This document shows, piece after piece, positions 1 through 7,021 of a stretch of DNA of 8,908 nucleotides. The position numbers and the translations under genes are program-made. Location of the stretch: contig CAMFIW010000075.1 in NCBI GenBank assembly GCA_945952355.1, positions 1 to 8,908 on the forward strand. The letters run 5' to 3'. The DNA is from an uncultured Phenylobacterium sp. (GTDB lineage: Bacteria; Pseudomonadota; Alphaproteobacteria; Caulobacterales; Caulobacteraceae). The notes under the pieces were generated by a model. That model had not been told where the DNA came from. It ran no database searches and saw nothing but the letters and a program-made list of their open reading frames with translations. Numbering within the stretch: the stretch's first letter is position 1; the number at the start of each line of letters is the position of its first letter.

Positions 1-428
1 ACGTCATTGTCGTTCCGCATGCCGGCGTCGACCGCGATGCGCTCGTCGGCGATGATGGCCTCGGCGCGCGCTTTCAGGGCATTTGCGGCTTCGGCCTCGC
101 TCGGATCGCGGGCGGCGGCCTCGTCGAAGCTCTGTTCCAAGTTTCGGACGGCCAGTTCAAAGGCCGCCTTGGAGTCACGGGCCGCCTGGCTCGTACCGTC
201 ATAGACCAGGACTCTGTACGCTGCATAAGAGGCCGCGCTCAAATCGCGATCGGCCCGATCCAGGGCCAGGGATGCGGGCGCACGATGTTCGACCAGCCCT
301 TGGAACTGGCCGACCATCGACCGACTCTGCGCGAAGTTCAGAATGCTGCACGCTGCGAAGCAGACGGACACGATGGCCAGCCCGAGGGCGATCTTGGCCG
401 AAATCTTCCAGTCATCGAGAAAACGCAT
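1..428 (-). CDS. Membrane sensor N-terminus, probably methyl-accepting chemotaxis protein (partial)
   Basis: Only the first 142 residues are in the window; the frame is open to the left edge and the rest lies outside. The protein starts MRFLDDWKIS, a short cytoplasmic stretch typical of chemoreceptors, followed by one hydrophobic segment at about residues 12-29. From about residue 30 a polar, Ala/Glu/Arg-rich helical region follows, fitting the start of a four-helix-bundle periplasmic ligand domain (4HB_MCP type). The ATG at 428 is preceded by AAAGG seven bases upstream, which supports this start. The signalling domain that would prove chemoreceptor function is not visible, so a histidine kinase or GGDEF protein with the same sensor architecture remains possible. 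It reads away from the other genes and shares no obvious link with the oxidase operon. The coding sequence is confident; the family call is moderate. Confidence 0.75.
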   Translation of the reverse strand, partial: MRFLDDWKISAKIALGLAIVSVCFAACSILNFAQSRSMVGQFQGLVEHRAPASLALDRADRDLSAASYAAYRVLVYDGTSQAARDSKAAFELAVRNLEQSFDEAAARDPSEAEAANALKARAEAIIADERIAVDAGMRNDND

Positions 429-773
429 GGGGGAGCCTTTGCGGCGTCGACGGGCGCCTTGGCGCGGCGCTCGTCGCCCTTGAACCAGATTCCGCTTAAT
501 GACCAGTTATTGAACTCAATCTCTTCTAGTATTCGTGAGATACAATCTCGACGCTTGTCCTCATATGGGACACCATTTTGAGTAATCGACAAAAATCGAT
601 CAGCCACACCCTCTCGTTGCGTCTCATTCTCAATTTTAAGTCGGCGCAGGCGCTAGCGATGCGCCAAGACGCGCGACACTCCGGACAGGCACGTCTCGCG
701 TGAATATTTCATTTGTTGCAATTCGGGAGGCGGTCGATCGTCAAATGTGGCGCCGGATCGTGGCGACACGGGA
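429..773. other. Gap between sensor gene and MFS gene; AT-rich upstream region
   Basis: This 345-base stretch lies upstream of the leftmost minus-strand gene and downstream of the MFS gene, so it should hold the sensor promoter and the MFS terminator. GC is about 40% over 481-600, far below the coding regions on either side. I see a nested inverted repeat at 643-665 and a short repeat ATCGA-N6-TCGAT at 585-600. On the minus strand a TTGACG at about 747-752 resembles a -35 element, but no convincing -10 follows at the usual distance. No hairpin plus T-run terminator is visible after the MFS stop. One weak open frame (minus, GTG at 607) crosses the region; see findings. No RNA gene is recognised. 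Confidence 0.6.
643..665. repeat. Nested inverted repeat (intergenic)
   Basis: The arms GGCGCA (643-648) and TGCGCC (660-665) are perfect reverse complements. Between them sits a second perfect 8-bp palindrome, CGCTAGCG (651-658). No T-run follows on either strand, so an intrinsic terminator is unlikely. It could be an operator or a stem-loop in the leader of the minus-strand sensor gene. GC-rich DNA produces such repeats by chance, so function is uncertain. Confidence 0.3.
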
Positions 774-2120
774 TCAGTCCGCCCGCCGGCCCCAGTCGCG
801 GTTGATCGCCAAGGCGCCCAGCGTGCAGGCCGCGCCGGACAGCAGATAGGCGCCGACGGACCAAAGCCCGAAGCGGGTCGCGAGGAACAGGGCGACCAGA
901 GGCGCGAAGCCCGCGCCGATCAGCCAGGCGGAATTGGCGACGATGGCGGCGCCCGTATAACGATGCTGGGGCGCGAAGTTGCTGTTCACCACACCCGAGG
1001 ACTGACCGAAGGCCAGGCCCAGCAGGGCGAAGCCCACCAGCATATAGAAGGCCTCGCCGACGCCCCCGGCGTTGAGCAGCTGCGGCGCGAAGCCGCTATA
1101 GGCGCCGATCAGCACTGCGGAGATTCCGAGCAGAGGCCGACGGCCGACCCGGTCGGCGATCAGGCCTGACGCCAGCACGGCGAGCAGACCCACCACCGCG
1201 CCCAGGGCCTCGATGACCAGGAATCGCACGGGGCGCTCGCCGGCGAACAGCGTCACCCACGACAGCGGGAAGACGGTCACGAGATGGAACAGGGCGAAGC
1301 TGGCCAGCGGGGCGAAGGCGCCCAGGGCGATGGTCCGCCATTCGGCGAACAGGGTGGCGAACGGCGGCGAGGGCTGTAGCTCGCGGTTCTCGAACAGGCG
1401 CTCGAAGTCGGGCGTGGCGACGATCCGCAGGCGCGCGAACAGGGCCACCACATTGATCGCCAGCGCCACGAAGAACGGGTAGCGCCAGCCCCAGCCCAGG
1501 AAGTCGGCCGGCGTCAGAATGTAGAGGAAATAGCCAAACAGGGAGGCGGCGACCAGGAGCCCTAGCGGCGCGCCGAGCTGAGGGATCATGGCATACCAGC
1601 CACGCCGCTCCGGAGGCGCATTGAGGGACAGCAGCGACGGCAGGCCGTCCCAGGCCCCGCCGAGCGCCGCTCCCTGGGTGAACCGGAACAGGGCCAGCAG
1701 TCCCGCGGCCAGTCCGCCCACCTGCTCGTAGCTGGGCAGCAGGGCCATGGCCATGGTCGAGCCGCCGAGCAGAAAGAGTGCGACGGTCAGCTTGACCCCC
1801 CGCCCATGCCGCCGATCCAGCGCCGTAAACAGCAGTGTGCCGAAGGGCCGGCCGACAAAGGCCAAGGCGAAGATAGCAAAGCTGTAGAGCGTCCCCGTGA
1901 CGTGGTCGACATAGGGAAAGACCAGCTTCGGAAAGACCAGAACCGAGGCGATCGCATAGACGAAGAAGTCGAAGAACTCGCTGGTGCGGCCGATGATCAC
2001 CCCGATGGCGATCTCGCCCGGGGCGACCCGGTGCTCGCGCGCGTTCACGAGACGCGCGTCACGCTCCAGGGGCGTCGAGGTCGATTCAACAGACATGCCG
2101 TCCAGGCTCCCGCGGTTCAT
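774..2120 (-). CDS. MFS transporter, metabolite:H+ symporter (MHS)-like
   Basis: A 448-residue protein with about 12 hydrophobic segments in two halves, the normal size for the major facilitator superfamily. The TM1 segment contains SEFFDFFVYA (residues 48-57), matching the conserved E/DW/FYDFF start of MHS-family symporters such as ProP, ShiA and KgtP. The loop 2-3 signature is degenerate (GRPFG at 90-94 then LDRRHGRG at 101-108, lacking the usual GD). The equivalent loop in the second half is canonical (ADRVGRRPL, 322-330). A central hydrophilic loop lies at about 230-262. Substrate cannot be told from sequence; small organic acids or osmolytes are typical for the family. The start is ambiguous: ATG at 2120 has little Shine-Dalgarno, while ATG at 2096 (MSVES) has GGGAG ten bases upstream and may be the real one. 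It is divergent from cyoA and shares its upstream region. Confidence 0.9.
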   Translation of the reverse strand: MNRGSLDGMSVESTSTPLERDARLVNAREHRVAPGEIAIGVIIGRTSEFFDFFVYAIASVLVFPKLVFPYVDHVTGTLYSFAIFALAFVGRPFGTLLFTALDRRHGRGVKLTVALFLLGGSTMAMALLPSYEQVGGLAAGLLALFRFTQGAALGGAWDGLPSLLSLNAPPERRGWYAMIPQLGAPLGLLVAASLFGYFLYILTPADFLGWGWRYPFFVALAINVVALFARLRIVATPDFERLFENRELQPSPPFATLFAEWRTIALGAFAPLASFALFHLVTVFPLSWVTLFAGERPVRFLVIEALGAVVGLLAVLASGLIADRVGRRPLLGISAVLIGAYSGFAPQLLNAGGVGEAFYMLVGFALLGLAFGQSSGVVNSNFAPQHRYTGAAIVANSAWLIGAGFAPLVALFLATRFGLWSVGAYLLSGAACTLGALAINRDWGRRAD

Positions 2121-2211
2121 CCGCCGTTCGCCGCGGTGGCTCGCGCGCGACGGCGCGGCCGCTTCCTGGCGGACAGCCTATGCTCTCTGGGCCGAACCCG
2201 CGAGCGGGGGG

Positions 2212-2230
2212 ATTGGGCAAAATGTCCAAT
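2212..2230. promoter_or_regulatory. 19-bp inverted repeat, candidate operator of the cyo operon
   Basis: The sequence reads ATTGGGCA-AAA-TGTCCAAT. The two 8-base arms are reverse complements except for one position (G2217 against T2225), around a central AAA. It ends 35 bases before the cyoA ATG and lies in the 145-base region between the divergent MFS and cyoA genes. The placement and symmetry fit a dimeric regulator. It is not a canonical FNR/FixK box (TTGAT-N4-ATCAA), and I cannot assign it to a known regulator. The RegA-type regulator at the end of the operon is one candidate. I could not place a convincing -35/-10 pair around it. Confidence 0.4.
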
Positions 2231-2265
2231 GTAGCGCGACCGATGCGCGGCCTAACTCGCACCCC

Positions 2266-3333
2266 ATGCGCGACCTACGCTTTCACGCCGCACGCCTGCG
2301 TCTGGCGCCGATCCTTCCGCTCGGCCTTCTCGCTGGCTGCCAGCGAGACGTTTTGAATCCCGCCGGCGACGTCGCGCTGCAGCAGCGCGACCTCATCTAC
2401 ACCGCCACCGGCCTGATGCTGCTGATCATCGTGCCGGTGATGGTGCTGATCGTCGTCTTCGCCTGGCGCTATCGCAGCAGCAATCGGGATGCGACCTACG
2501 CCCCGGACTTCGATCACTCCACCGCCTTGGAGTTGGTGATCTGGTCGGTGCCGCTGCTGATCATCATCGCGCTGGGTGCTGTCACCTGGTCGAGCACGCA
2601 TCTGCTGGACCCCTTCCGCCCGCTCGATCGCATCGCAGCGGGCCGTCCCGTCGACCCGAAGGTCGCGCCGCTGCGGGTCCAGGTCGTGGCGATGGATTGG
2701 AAATGGCTGTTCATCTACCCCGATCAGGGCGTGGCGACGGTGAACGACCTGGTGCTTCCGGTCGACCGGCCGGTACGCTTCGACATCACCTCCACCAATA
2801 TGATGAACACCTTCTACGCGCCCACCTTGGCGGGGATGATCTACGCCATGCCCGGGATGCAGAGTTCTCTGCACGCCGTGCTGAACAAGCCGGGGATCTA
2901 CGAAGGATTCTCGGCGAACTATAGCGGCTCCGGCTTCACCGACATGCGCTTCCGGCTGCGGGGGGTCGATCAGGTCGAGTTCGACCGCTGGGCCGGCGGC
3001 CTGAGACGCGGTGCGCGCCCGCTGACCACGGCGGCCTATGTCGCGCTGGAACGCCCGAGCGAGAAGGTCGCGCCGACCTACTTCTCCCTGCCCGACCGGG
3101 GCCTCTTTCCGCGCATCGTCGACCGGTGCGCCGCCCCCGGACAGACCTGCGCCAGCGCGATCATGGCCGCCGATCGCCTAACCGACGGCTGGCTCTCACC
3201 CGACGGCGGTCCGCCTCCGCTGTGCAAGACGCCGTCCGAAGTCGGAAAGGACCAGGCGGCCGCCTCGCGACAAGCCGGCCGTCCCCCTGAAGCCCCTGCC
3301 GCCGGCCGCGCCGCCAGCACCGTCGCAGGCTGA
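2266..3333 (+). CDS. cyoA: Ubiquinol oxidase subunit II (cytochrome bo3 type), lipoprotein
   Basis: Subunit II of the heme-copper quinol oxidase, anchored in the inner membrane with a large periplasmic domain. The ATG at 2266 gives 355 residues and a lipoprotein signal peptide with lipobox LAGC, so Cys25 should be lipid-modified. The open frame runs further upstream, but that part overlaps the MFS gene and would bury the signal. TM helices lie at about 44-66 and 87-108, followed by the cupredoxin domain with WKWLFIYP (145-152). Where cytochrome c oxidases carry the CuA cysteines and histidine, this protein has [12 protein letters not shown] (216-227), nearly the same as E. coli CyoA. It therefore has no CuA and the donor is quinol. 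The C-terminal part (about 280-355) contains three cysteines (288, 295, 320) and ends in an Ala/Pro-rich tail. No good Shine-Dalgarno precedes the ATG. First gene of the operon. Confidence 0.95.
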   Translation: MRDLRFHAARLRLAPILPLGLLAGCQRDVLNPAGDVALQQRDLIYTATGLMLLIIVPVMVLIVVFAWRYRSSNRDATYAPDFDHSTALELVIWSVPLLIIIALGAVTWSSTHLLDPFRPLDRIAAGRPVDPKVAPLRVQVVAMDWKWLFIYPDQGVATVNDLVLPVDRPVRFDITSTNMMNTFYAPTLAGMIYAMPGMQSSLHAVLNKPGIYEGFSANYSGSGFTDMRFRLRGVDQVEFDRWAGGLRRGARPLTTAAYVALERPSEKVAPTYFSLPDRGLFPRIVDRCAAPGQTCASAIMAADRLTDGWLSPDGGPPPLCKTPSEVGKDQAAASRQAGRPPEAPAAGRAASTVAG

Positions 3334-3347
3334 GCCGCGGAGCCCCC

Positions 3348-5339
3348 ATGTTCGAGCAATCCATCTGGAAGACGGTCTTCGGCCGGCTGACCTGGGAATC
3401 GTTCCCGATCCACGAGCCGATCCTGCTCGGCACCTTCATCGTCGTCGCCCTCCTCGGGGCGGCCACGCTCGGCGCCGTGACGTGGTTCCGTCTCTGGGGT
3501 TGGCTGTGGCGCGAGTGGTTGACCAGCGTCGACCACAAGAAGATCGGCATCATGTACATGATCCTCGGGATCATCATGCTGCTGCGCGGCTTCGCCGACG
3601 CCCTGATGATGCGCGCACAACAGGCCATCGCGTTCGGCGCCAACCAGGGTTACCTGCCCGCGCACCATTACGATCAGATCTTCACCGCCCACGGGACGAT
3701 CATGATCTTCTTCGTGGCCATCCCGCTGATCGTGGGCCTGGTGAACTATGTCATGCCCCTGCAGATCGGGGCTCGTGACGTCGCCTTTCCCTTCCTCAAC
3801 AGTCTAAGCTTCTGGCTCACCGTCGCCGGGGCGATCCTGGTGATGATTTCGCTCTTCGTCGGCGAATTTTCCCGCGCCGGGTGGCTGAACTACGTGCCCG
3901 TGGCCAATCTCGAGAACAGTCCGGACACCGGGCCGGACTACTATCTCTGGGCGCTGCAGATCGCCGGCGTCGGCACGACCCTGTCGGCCATCAACATGGT
4001 CACCACCATCATCAAGATGCGCGCACCGGGCATGTCGATGATGAAGATGCCCGTCTTCTGCTGGACCGCGCTCTGCAGCAACGTGCTCGCGATCGCGATC
4101 TTCCCCGTGCTCACGGGCGCCTTCGCCCTGTTGATGCTCGACCGCTACGTGCACACGAACTTCTTCACCAACGACCTTGGTGGCAGCCCGATGATGTACT
4201 GGAACCTGGTGTGGATCTGGGGTCACCCGGAGGTCTACGTCCTGGTCCTGCCGGTGTTCGGGATATTCTCCGAGATCACCTCGACCTTCTCAGGCAAGCG
4301 GCTGTTCGGCTACTCGTCGATGGTCTACGCGACTGTGGTCATCACGATCCTGTCGTACCTGGTCTGGCTGCACCACTTCTTCACCATGGGGTCCGGCGCC
4401 AGCGTCAACTCCTTCTTCGGCATCGCCACCATGGTGATCTCGATCCCGACGGGCGCGAAGATCTTCAACTGGCTCTTCACGATGTACCGGGGCCGCATCC
4501 GCTTCGAGCTGCCGATGATGTGGGTCGTGGCCTTCATGCTCACCTTCGTGGTGGGCGGGATGACGGGTGTCCTGCTGGCGGTGCCGCCGGCCGACTTCGT
4601 GCTGCACAATTCGCTGTTCCTCGTCGCGCACTTCCACAACGTGATCATTGGCGGCGTGGTGTTCGGCCTCTTCGCGGGGATGACCTACTGGTTCCCGAAG
4701 GCGTTCGGCTTCAAGCTGGACCCCTTCTGGGGGAAGGTATCCTTCTGGGGCTGGGTGATCGGATACTGGGTCGCCTGGACACCGATCTATGTCGTGGGCC
4801 TGATGGGTACGACCCGGCGCGTCCGCCACTTCGACGATCCGACCCTGCAGCCCTGGTTCATGGTCGCGGCCATCGGCGCCGTCATCATCCTGGTCGGGAT
4901 TCTGGCCTTCGTCATCCAGATCGCGGTGAGCATCAAGAACCGCGACAAGCTACGGGTGACCGGCGATCCCTGGGATGGCCGCACCCTGGAGTGGGCCATC
5001 CCCTCCCCGCCCCCGAGCTACAACTTCGCGTTCACGCCGGTCGTCCACGACCTGGATGCCTGGGACGACATGAAGGCGAGGGGCGCCCGAGCGCCTGCAG
5101 GCGGCTTCAAGGCCATCCATATGCCCCGCAACACGGGCGCCGGGGTCATCATGTCGGCTATCGCCCTCGTGCTCGGCTTCGCCATGATCTGGTACATGTG
5201 GTGGCTGGCGGCGCTGAGCCTCGCGGTGCTGCTCATCTACTCCATCGCCCACACCTTCAACTACGACCGCGACTTCTTCATCCCGGCCGACGACGTCGCC
5301 CGAGAAGAGCAAGCGCGGCTGGCCGGCGGAGAGGCCTGA
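3348..5339 (+). CDS. cyoB: Ubiquinol oxidase subunit I (catalytic, cytochrome bo3 type)
   Basis: The catalytic subunit: it oxidises ubiquinol, reduces oxygen to water at a heme-CuB centre and pumps protons. Its 663 residues and its sequence follow E. coli CyoB closely, with numbering shifted by 9. Visible ligands: low-spin heme His115 and His430, high-spin heme His428, CuB His293, His342 and His343, with the cross-linking Tyr297 in GHPEVY. D-channel residues Asn133 and Asp144, with Glu295 at its inner end, and K-channel Lys371 are all present, so this is a type A pump. The quinone-site residues Arg80, Asp84, His107 and Gln110 are conserved, as is the heme-propionate pair Arg490-Arg491. It is a polytopic inner-membrane protein with around 15 TM helices. 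The ATG has GGAG six bases upstream. Nothing is missing or broken. Heme type (o or a at the high-spin site) cannot be read from sequence. Confidence 0.98.
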   Translation: MFEQSIWKTVFGRLTWESFPIHEPILLGTFIVVALLGAATLGAVTWFRLWGWLWREWLTSVDHKKIGIMYMILGIIMLLRGFADALMMRAQQAIAFGANQGYLPAHHYDQIFTAHGTIMIFFVAIPLIVGLVNYVMPLQIGARDVAFPFLNSLSFWLTVAGAILVMISLFVGEFSRAGWLNYVPVANLENSPDTGPDYYLWALQIAGVGTTLSAINMVTTIIKMRAPGMSMMKMPVFCWTALCSNVLAIAIFPVLTGAFALLMLDRYVHTNFFTNDLGGSPMMYWNLVWIWGHPEVYVLVLPVFGIFSEITSTFSGKRLFGYSSMVYATVVITILSYLVWLHHFFTMGSGASVNSFFGIATMVISIPTGAKIFNWLFTMYRGRIRFELPMMWVVAFMLTFVVGGMTGVLLAVPPADFVLHNSLFLVAHFHNVIIGGVVFGLFAGMTYWFPKAFGFKLDPFWGKVSFWGWVIGYWVAWTPIYVVGLMGTTRRVRHFDDPTLQPWFMVAAIGAVIILVGILAFVIQIAVSIKNRDKLRVTGDPWDGRTLEWAIPSPPPSYNFAFTPVVHDLDAWDDMKARGARAPAGGFKAIHMPRNTGAGVIMSAIALVLGFAMIWYMWWLAALSLAVLLIYSIAHTFNYDRDFFIPADDVAREEQARLAGGEA

Positions 5340-5340
5340 C

Positions 5341-5973
5341 ATGGCGAACGCGCACCCTATCTCCGAACCCTCTCCCGCCTCGGCCTTCTACGTGACCGAG
5401 GAGGAGCATCACGGCTCGGGCGGCGGAACCCTGCTGGGGTTCTGGATCTATCTGATGAGCGACGCGCTCATCTTCGCCACCCTCTTCGCCACCTATGGCG
5501 TAGTATCGACCAACTATGCCGGAGGGCCGGGGCCGCGCCAGTTGTTCGAACTGCCCCTGGTGGCGGTCAACACGGCGATGCTGCTGCTTTCATCGATCAC
5601 CTACGGCATGGCCATGATCGACATGGAAGCCGGCCGGAAGCGGGCGACACAGATCTGGCTGGCGATCACCGCGCTATTCGGCGCCGCCTTCATCGCGATA
5701 GAGCTCTACGAGTTCTCCAACCTGATCGCCGAGGGCGCGACGCCCCAGCGCAGCGCCTTCCTATCCGCCTTTTTCACCCTGGTCGGCACTCACGGCCTCC
5801 ACGTCACCTTCGGCCTGATCTGGATCGCGGTGATGCTCGTCCAGGTCGCCCAGCGCGGTCTCGTGCCGGAGAACCGCCGCCGACTGGTCTGCCTGGGGAT
5901 GTTCTGGCACCTGCTCGACGTCGTCTGGATCGGCGTCTTCACCTTCGTCTACCTGCTGGGAGCGCTGAGATGA
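5341..5973 (+). CDS. cyoC: Ubiquinol oxidase subunit III
   Basis: Subunit III of the quinol oxidase, an inner-membrane protein of 210 residues (E. coli CyoC has 204) with five TM segments, at about 30-52, 70-92, 105-125, 140-168 and 185-207. It supports stability and proton uptake of subunit I but binds no metal. Recognisable family sequence includes GFWIYLMSDALIFATLFATY near the N-terminus, GTHGLHVTFGLIW (149-161) and FWHLLDVVWIGVFTFVYL (188-205). It starts one base after the cyoB stop, with GGAGAGG in the end of cyoB acting as ribosome site, which implies coupled translation. Its last four bases overlap the cyoD start (ATGA). Intact and ordinary for the family. Confidence 0.97.
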   Translation: MANAHPISEPSPASAFYVTEEEHHGSGGGTLLGFWIYLMSDALIFATLFATYGVVSTNYAGGPGPRQLFELPLVAVNTAMLLLSSITYGMAMIDMEAGRKRATQIWLAITALFGAAFIAIELYEFSNLIAEGATPQRSAFLSAFFTLVGTHGLHVTFGLIWIAVMLVQVAQRGLVPENRRRLVCLGMFWHLLDVVWIGVFTFVYLLGALR

Positions 5974-6332
5974 GTCCGACCGACGCCCATGCTCACGGCC
6001 ACGGCCACGGCTCCAGTAGGGGCTACCTGATCGGCTTTGGCCTCTCGGCCCTGCTGACCGCCGTCCCCTTCTGGCTGGTCATGACCGGCGCACTGGGCAG
6101 CGTGCAGGCGACGGCCCTCTGGGTGGTCGGCCTCGCGTTCGTCCAGATCGTCGTGCACACGCTCTTCTTCCTACACGTCAACACGCGCGCCGAAGGCGGC
6201 TGGACGCTGCTGGCGCTGATCTTCACCGTCGTCATCGTCGCCATCGTGATCAGCGGCTCGCTTTGGATCATGTACCATCTGAACGCCAACATGATGCACA
6301 TGGGATCCGGCGGCCCGCCGGCCGGTTCCTGA
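5970..6332 (+). CDS. cyoD: Ubiquinol oxidase subunit IV
   Basis: The small subunit IV of the bo3-type oxidase, 120 residues against 109 in E. coli, with three TM helices at about 19-40, 46-68 and 79-102. It is thought to help assembly and the CuB site of the complex. Family motifs present are PFWLVMTGA (33-41), VQIVVHTLFFLHVNT (58-72) and WIMYHLNANMM (99-109). The N-terminus carries HAHGHGHG (7-14), a possible metal-binding stretch on the cytoplasmic side. The ATG overlaps the cyoC stop (ATGA), with GGGAG seven bases upstream. Its 3' end overlaps the SURF1 reading frame. Confidence 0.95.
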   Translation: MSPTDAHAHGHGHGSSRGYLIGFGLSALLTAVPFWLVMTGALGSVQATALWVVGLAFVQIVVHTLFFLHVNTRAEGGWTLLALIFTVVIVAIVISGSLWIMYHLNANMMHMGSGGPPAGS

Positions 6333-7021
6333 TCCGGCGCCTGTTCGCTGCTGCGCTGGTCGTCCTGGCGCTGGCCTTCACCGCGCTCGGCGTCTGGCAG
6401 ATCGAGCGGCGGGCCTGGAAACTGCGCCTGATAGAGCAGGTCGAGGCGCGCATCCACGCCCCACCGACCCCGTTGTCGGCGACGGCGCACATGGGCCCTT
6501 GGGACGCCTATAGACGCGTCGTCGTGCAAGGCGTTCTGGACTCCAGCCAGGAAACGCTCGTTCAGGCAGTGACCGAACGCGGACCTGGCTGGTGGGTCAT
6601 GACGCCCCTGCGCACCTCAGACGGGACAATCCTCGTCAATCGCGGCTTCGTGCCGCCGGAACGGCGCGCTCCGGCGACGAGACCACCACCCCCGCCGGAC
6701 CGGGTCGTGACCATCGTAGGCCTGTTGCGGGCGAGCGAACCCCACGGGGCCTTCCTGCGATCCAACGACCCCGCCGACGATCGTTGGTACTCGCGGGACG
6801 TAGCAGCCATCGCCGAGGCCCGGGGCCTCGGTCGCGTCGCGCCGATGTTCGTCGACGCGGAAATCCAGGCGGACCCCGAATCCTATCCCGTCGGGGGGCT
6901 GACCGTGATCAAGTTCCGCAACGCCCACCTCAGCTACGCCTTGACCTGGTTCGGCCTGGCGGGACTCTCGCTATTCGGACTCGTGATCGTCCTGCGCGCG
7001 AAGGGCTCCGCAGATGGATAA
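6263..7021 (+). CDS. SURF1-family oxidase assembly factor
   Basis: SURF1 proteins assist heme insertion into subunit I of heme-copper oxidases. This one (up to 252 residues) has the family layout: an N-terminal TM (about 26-45) ending GVWQIERRAWK, a periplasmic domain with GWWVMTPL (109-116) and ILVNRGFVP (123-131), and a C-terminal TM introduced by FRNAHLSYALTWFGLA (218-233). The motif histidine His222 corresponds to a residue implicated in heme binding in the family. The start is unclear. The frame contains no ATG or GTG near the N-terminus. The given start is a TTG at 6263 without a Shine-Dalgarno, deep inside cyoD. A CTG at 6329, overlapping the cyoD stop as CTGA, would give a more typical 230-residue protein beginning LIRRLF. 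The end overlaps regB by 8 bases. Paracoccus has a separate SURF1 dedicated to its quinol oxidase, and operon position suggests the same role here. Confidence 0.9.
   Translation: MDHVPSERQHDAHGIRRPAGRFLIRRLFAAALVVLALAFTALGVWQIERRAWKLRLIEQVEARIHAPPTPLSATAHMGPWDAYRRVVVQGVLDSSQETLVQAVTERGPGWWVMTPLRTSDGTILVNRGFVPPERRAPATRPPPPPDRVVTIVGLLRASEPHGAFLRSNDPADDRWYSRDVAAIAEARGLGRVAPMFVDAEIQADPESYPVGGLTVIKFRNAHLSYALTWFGLAGLSLFGLVIVLRAKGSADG

Noticed and set aside
774..2120. MFS gene as AmpG, which adjoins cyoA in E. coli
   Set aside because: AmpG lies in the same direction as cyo in E. coli. This protein is divergent and its TM1 motif (EFFDFF) is that of the MHS symporters.
774..2120. MFS gene as a CcoA-like copper importer for the oxidase
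   Set aside because: I see no MxxxM or HxxxM motifs expected of CcoA; the sequence looks MHS-like.
1984..2265. In-frame N-terminal extension of cyoA by 94 codons
   Set aside because: It overlaps the MFS gene and would place the lipoprotein signal peptide internally. The ATG at 2266 gives a proper signal and lipobox.
2266..3333. CyoA as a cytochrome c oxidase subunit II
   Set aside because: The CuA ligands are absent (SANYSGSGF in their place), which marks a quinol oxidase.
3881..5395. 504-codon open frame on the plus strand overlapping cyoB
   Set aside because: It is a frame-shifted shadow of cyoB in high-GC DNA, with a translation rich in Arg, His, Gly and Asp and lacking domain sense. 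CyoB in the other frame has every catalytic residue.
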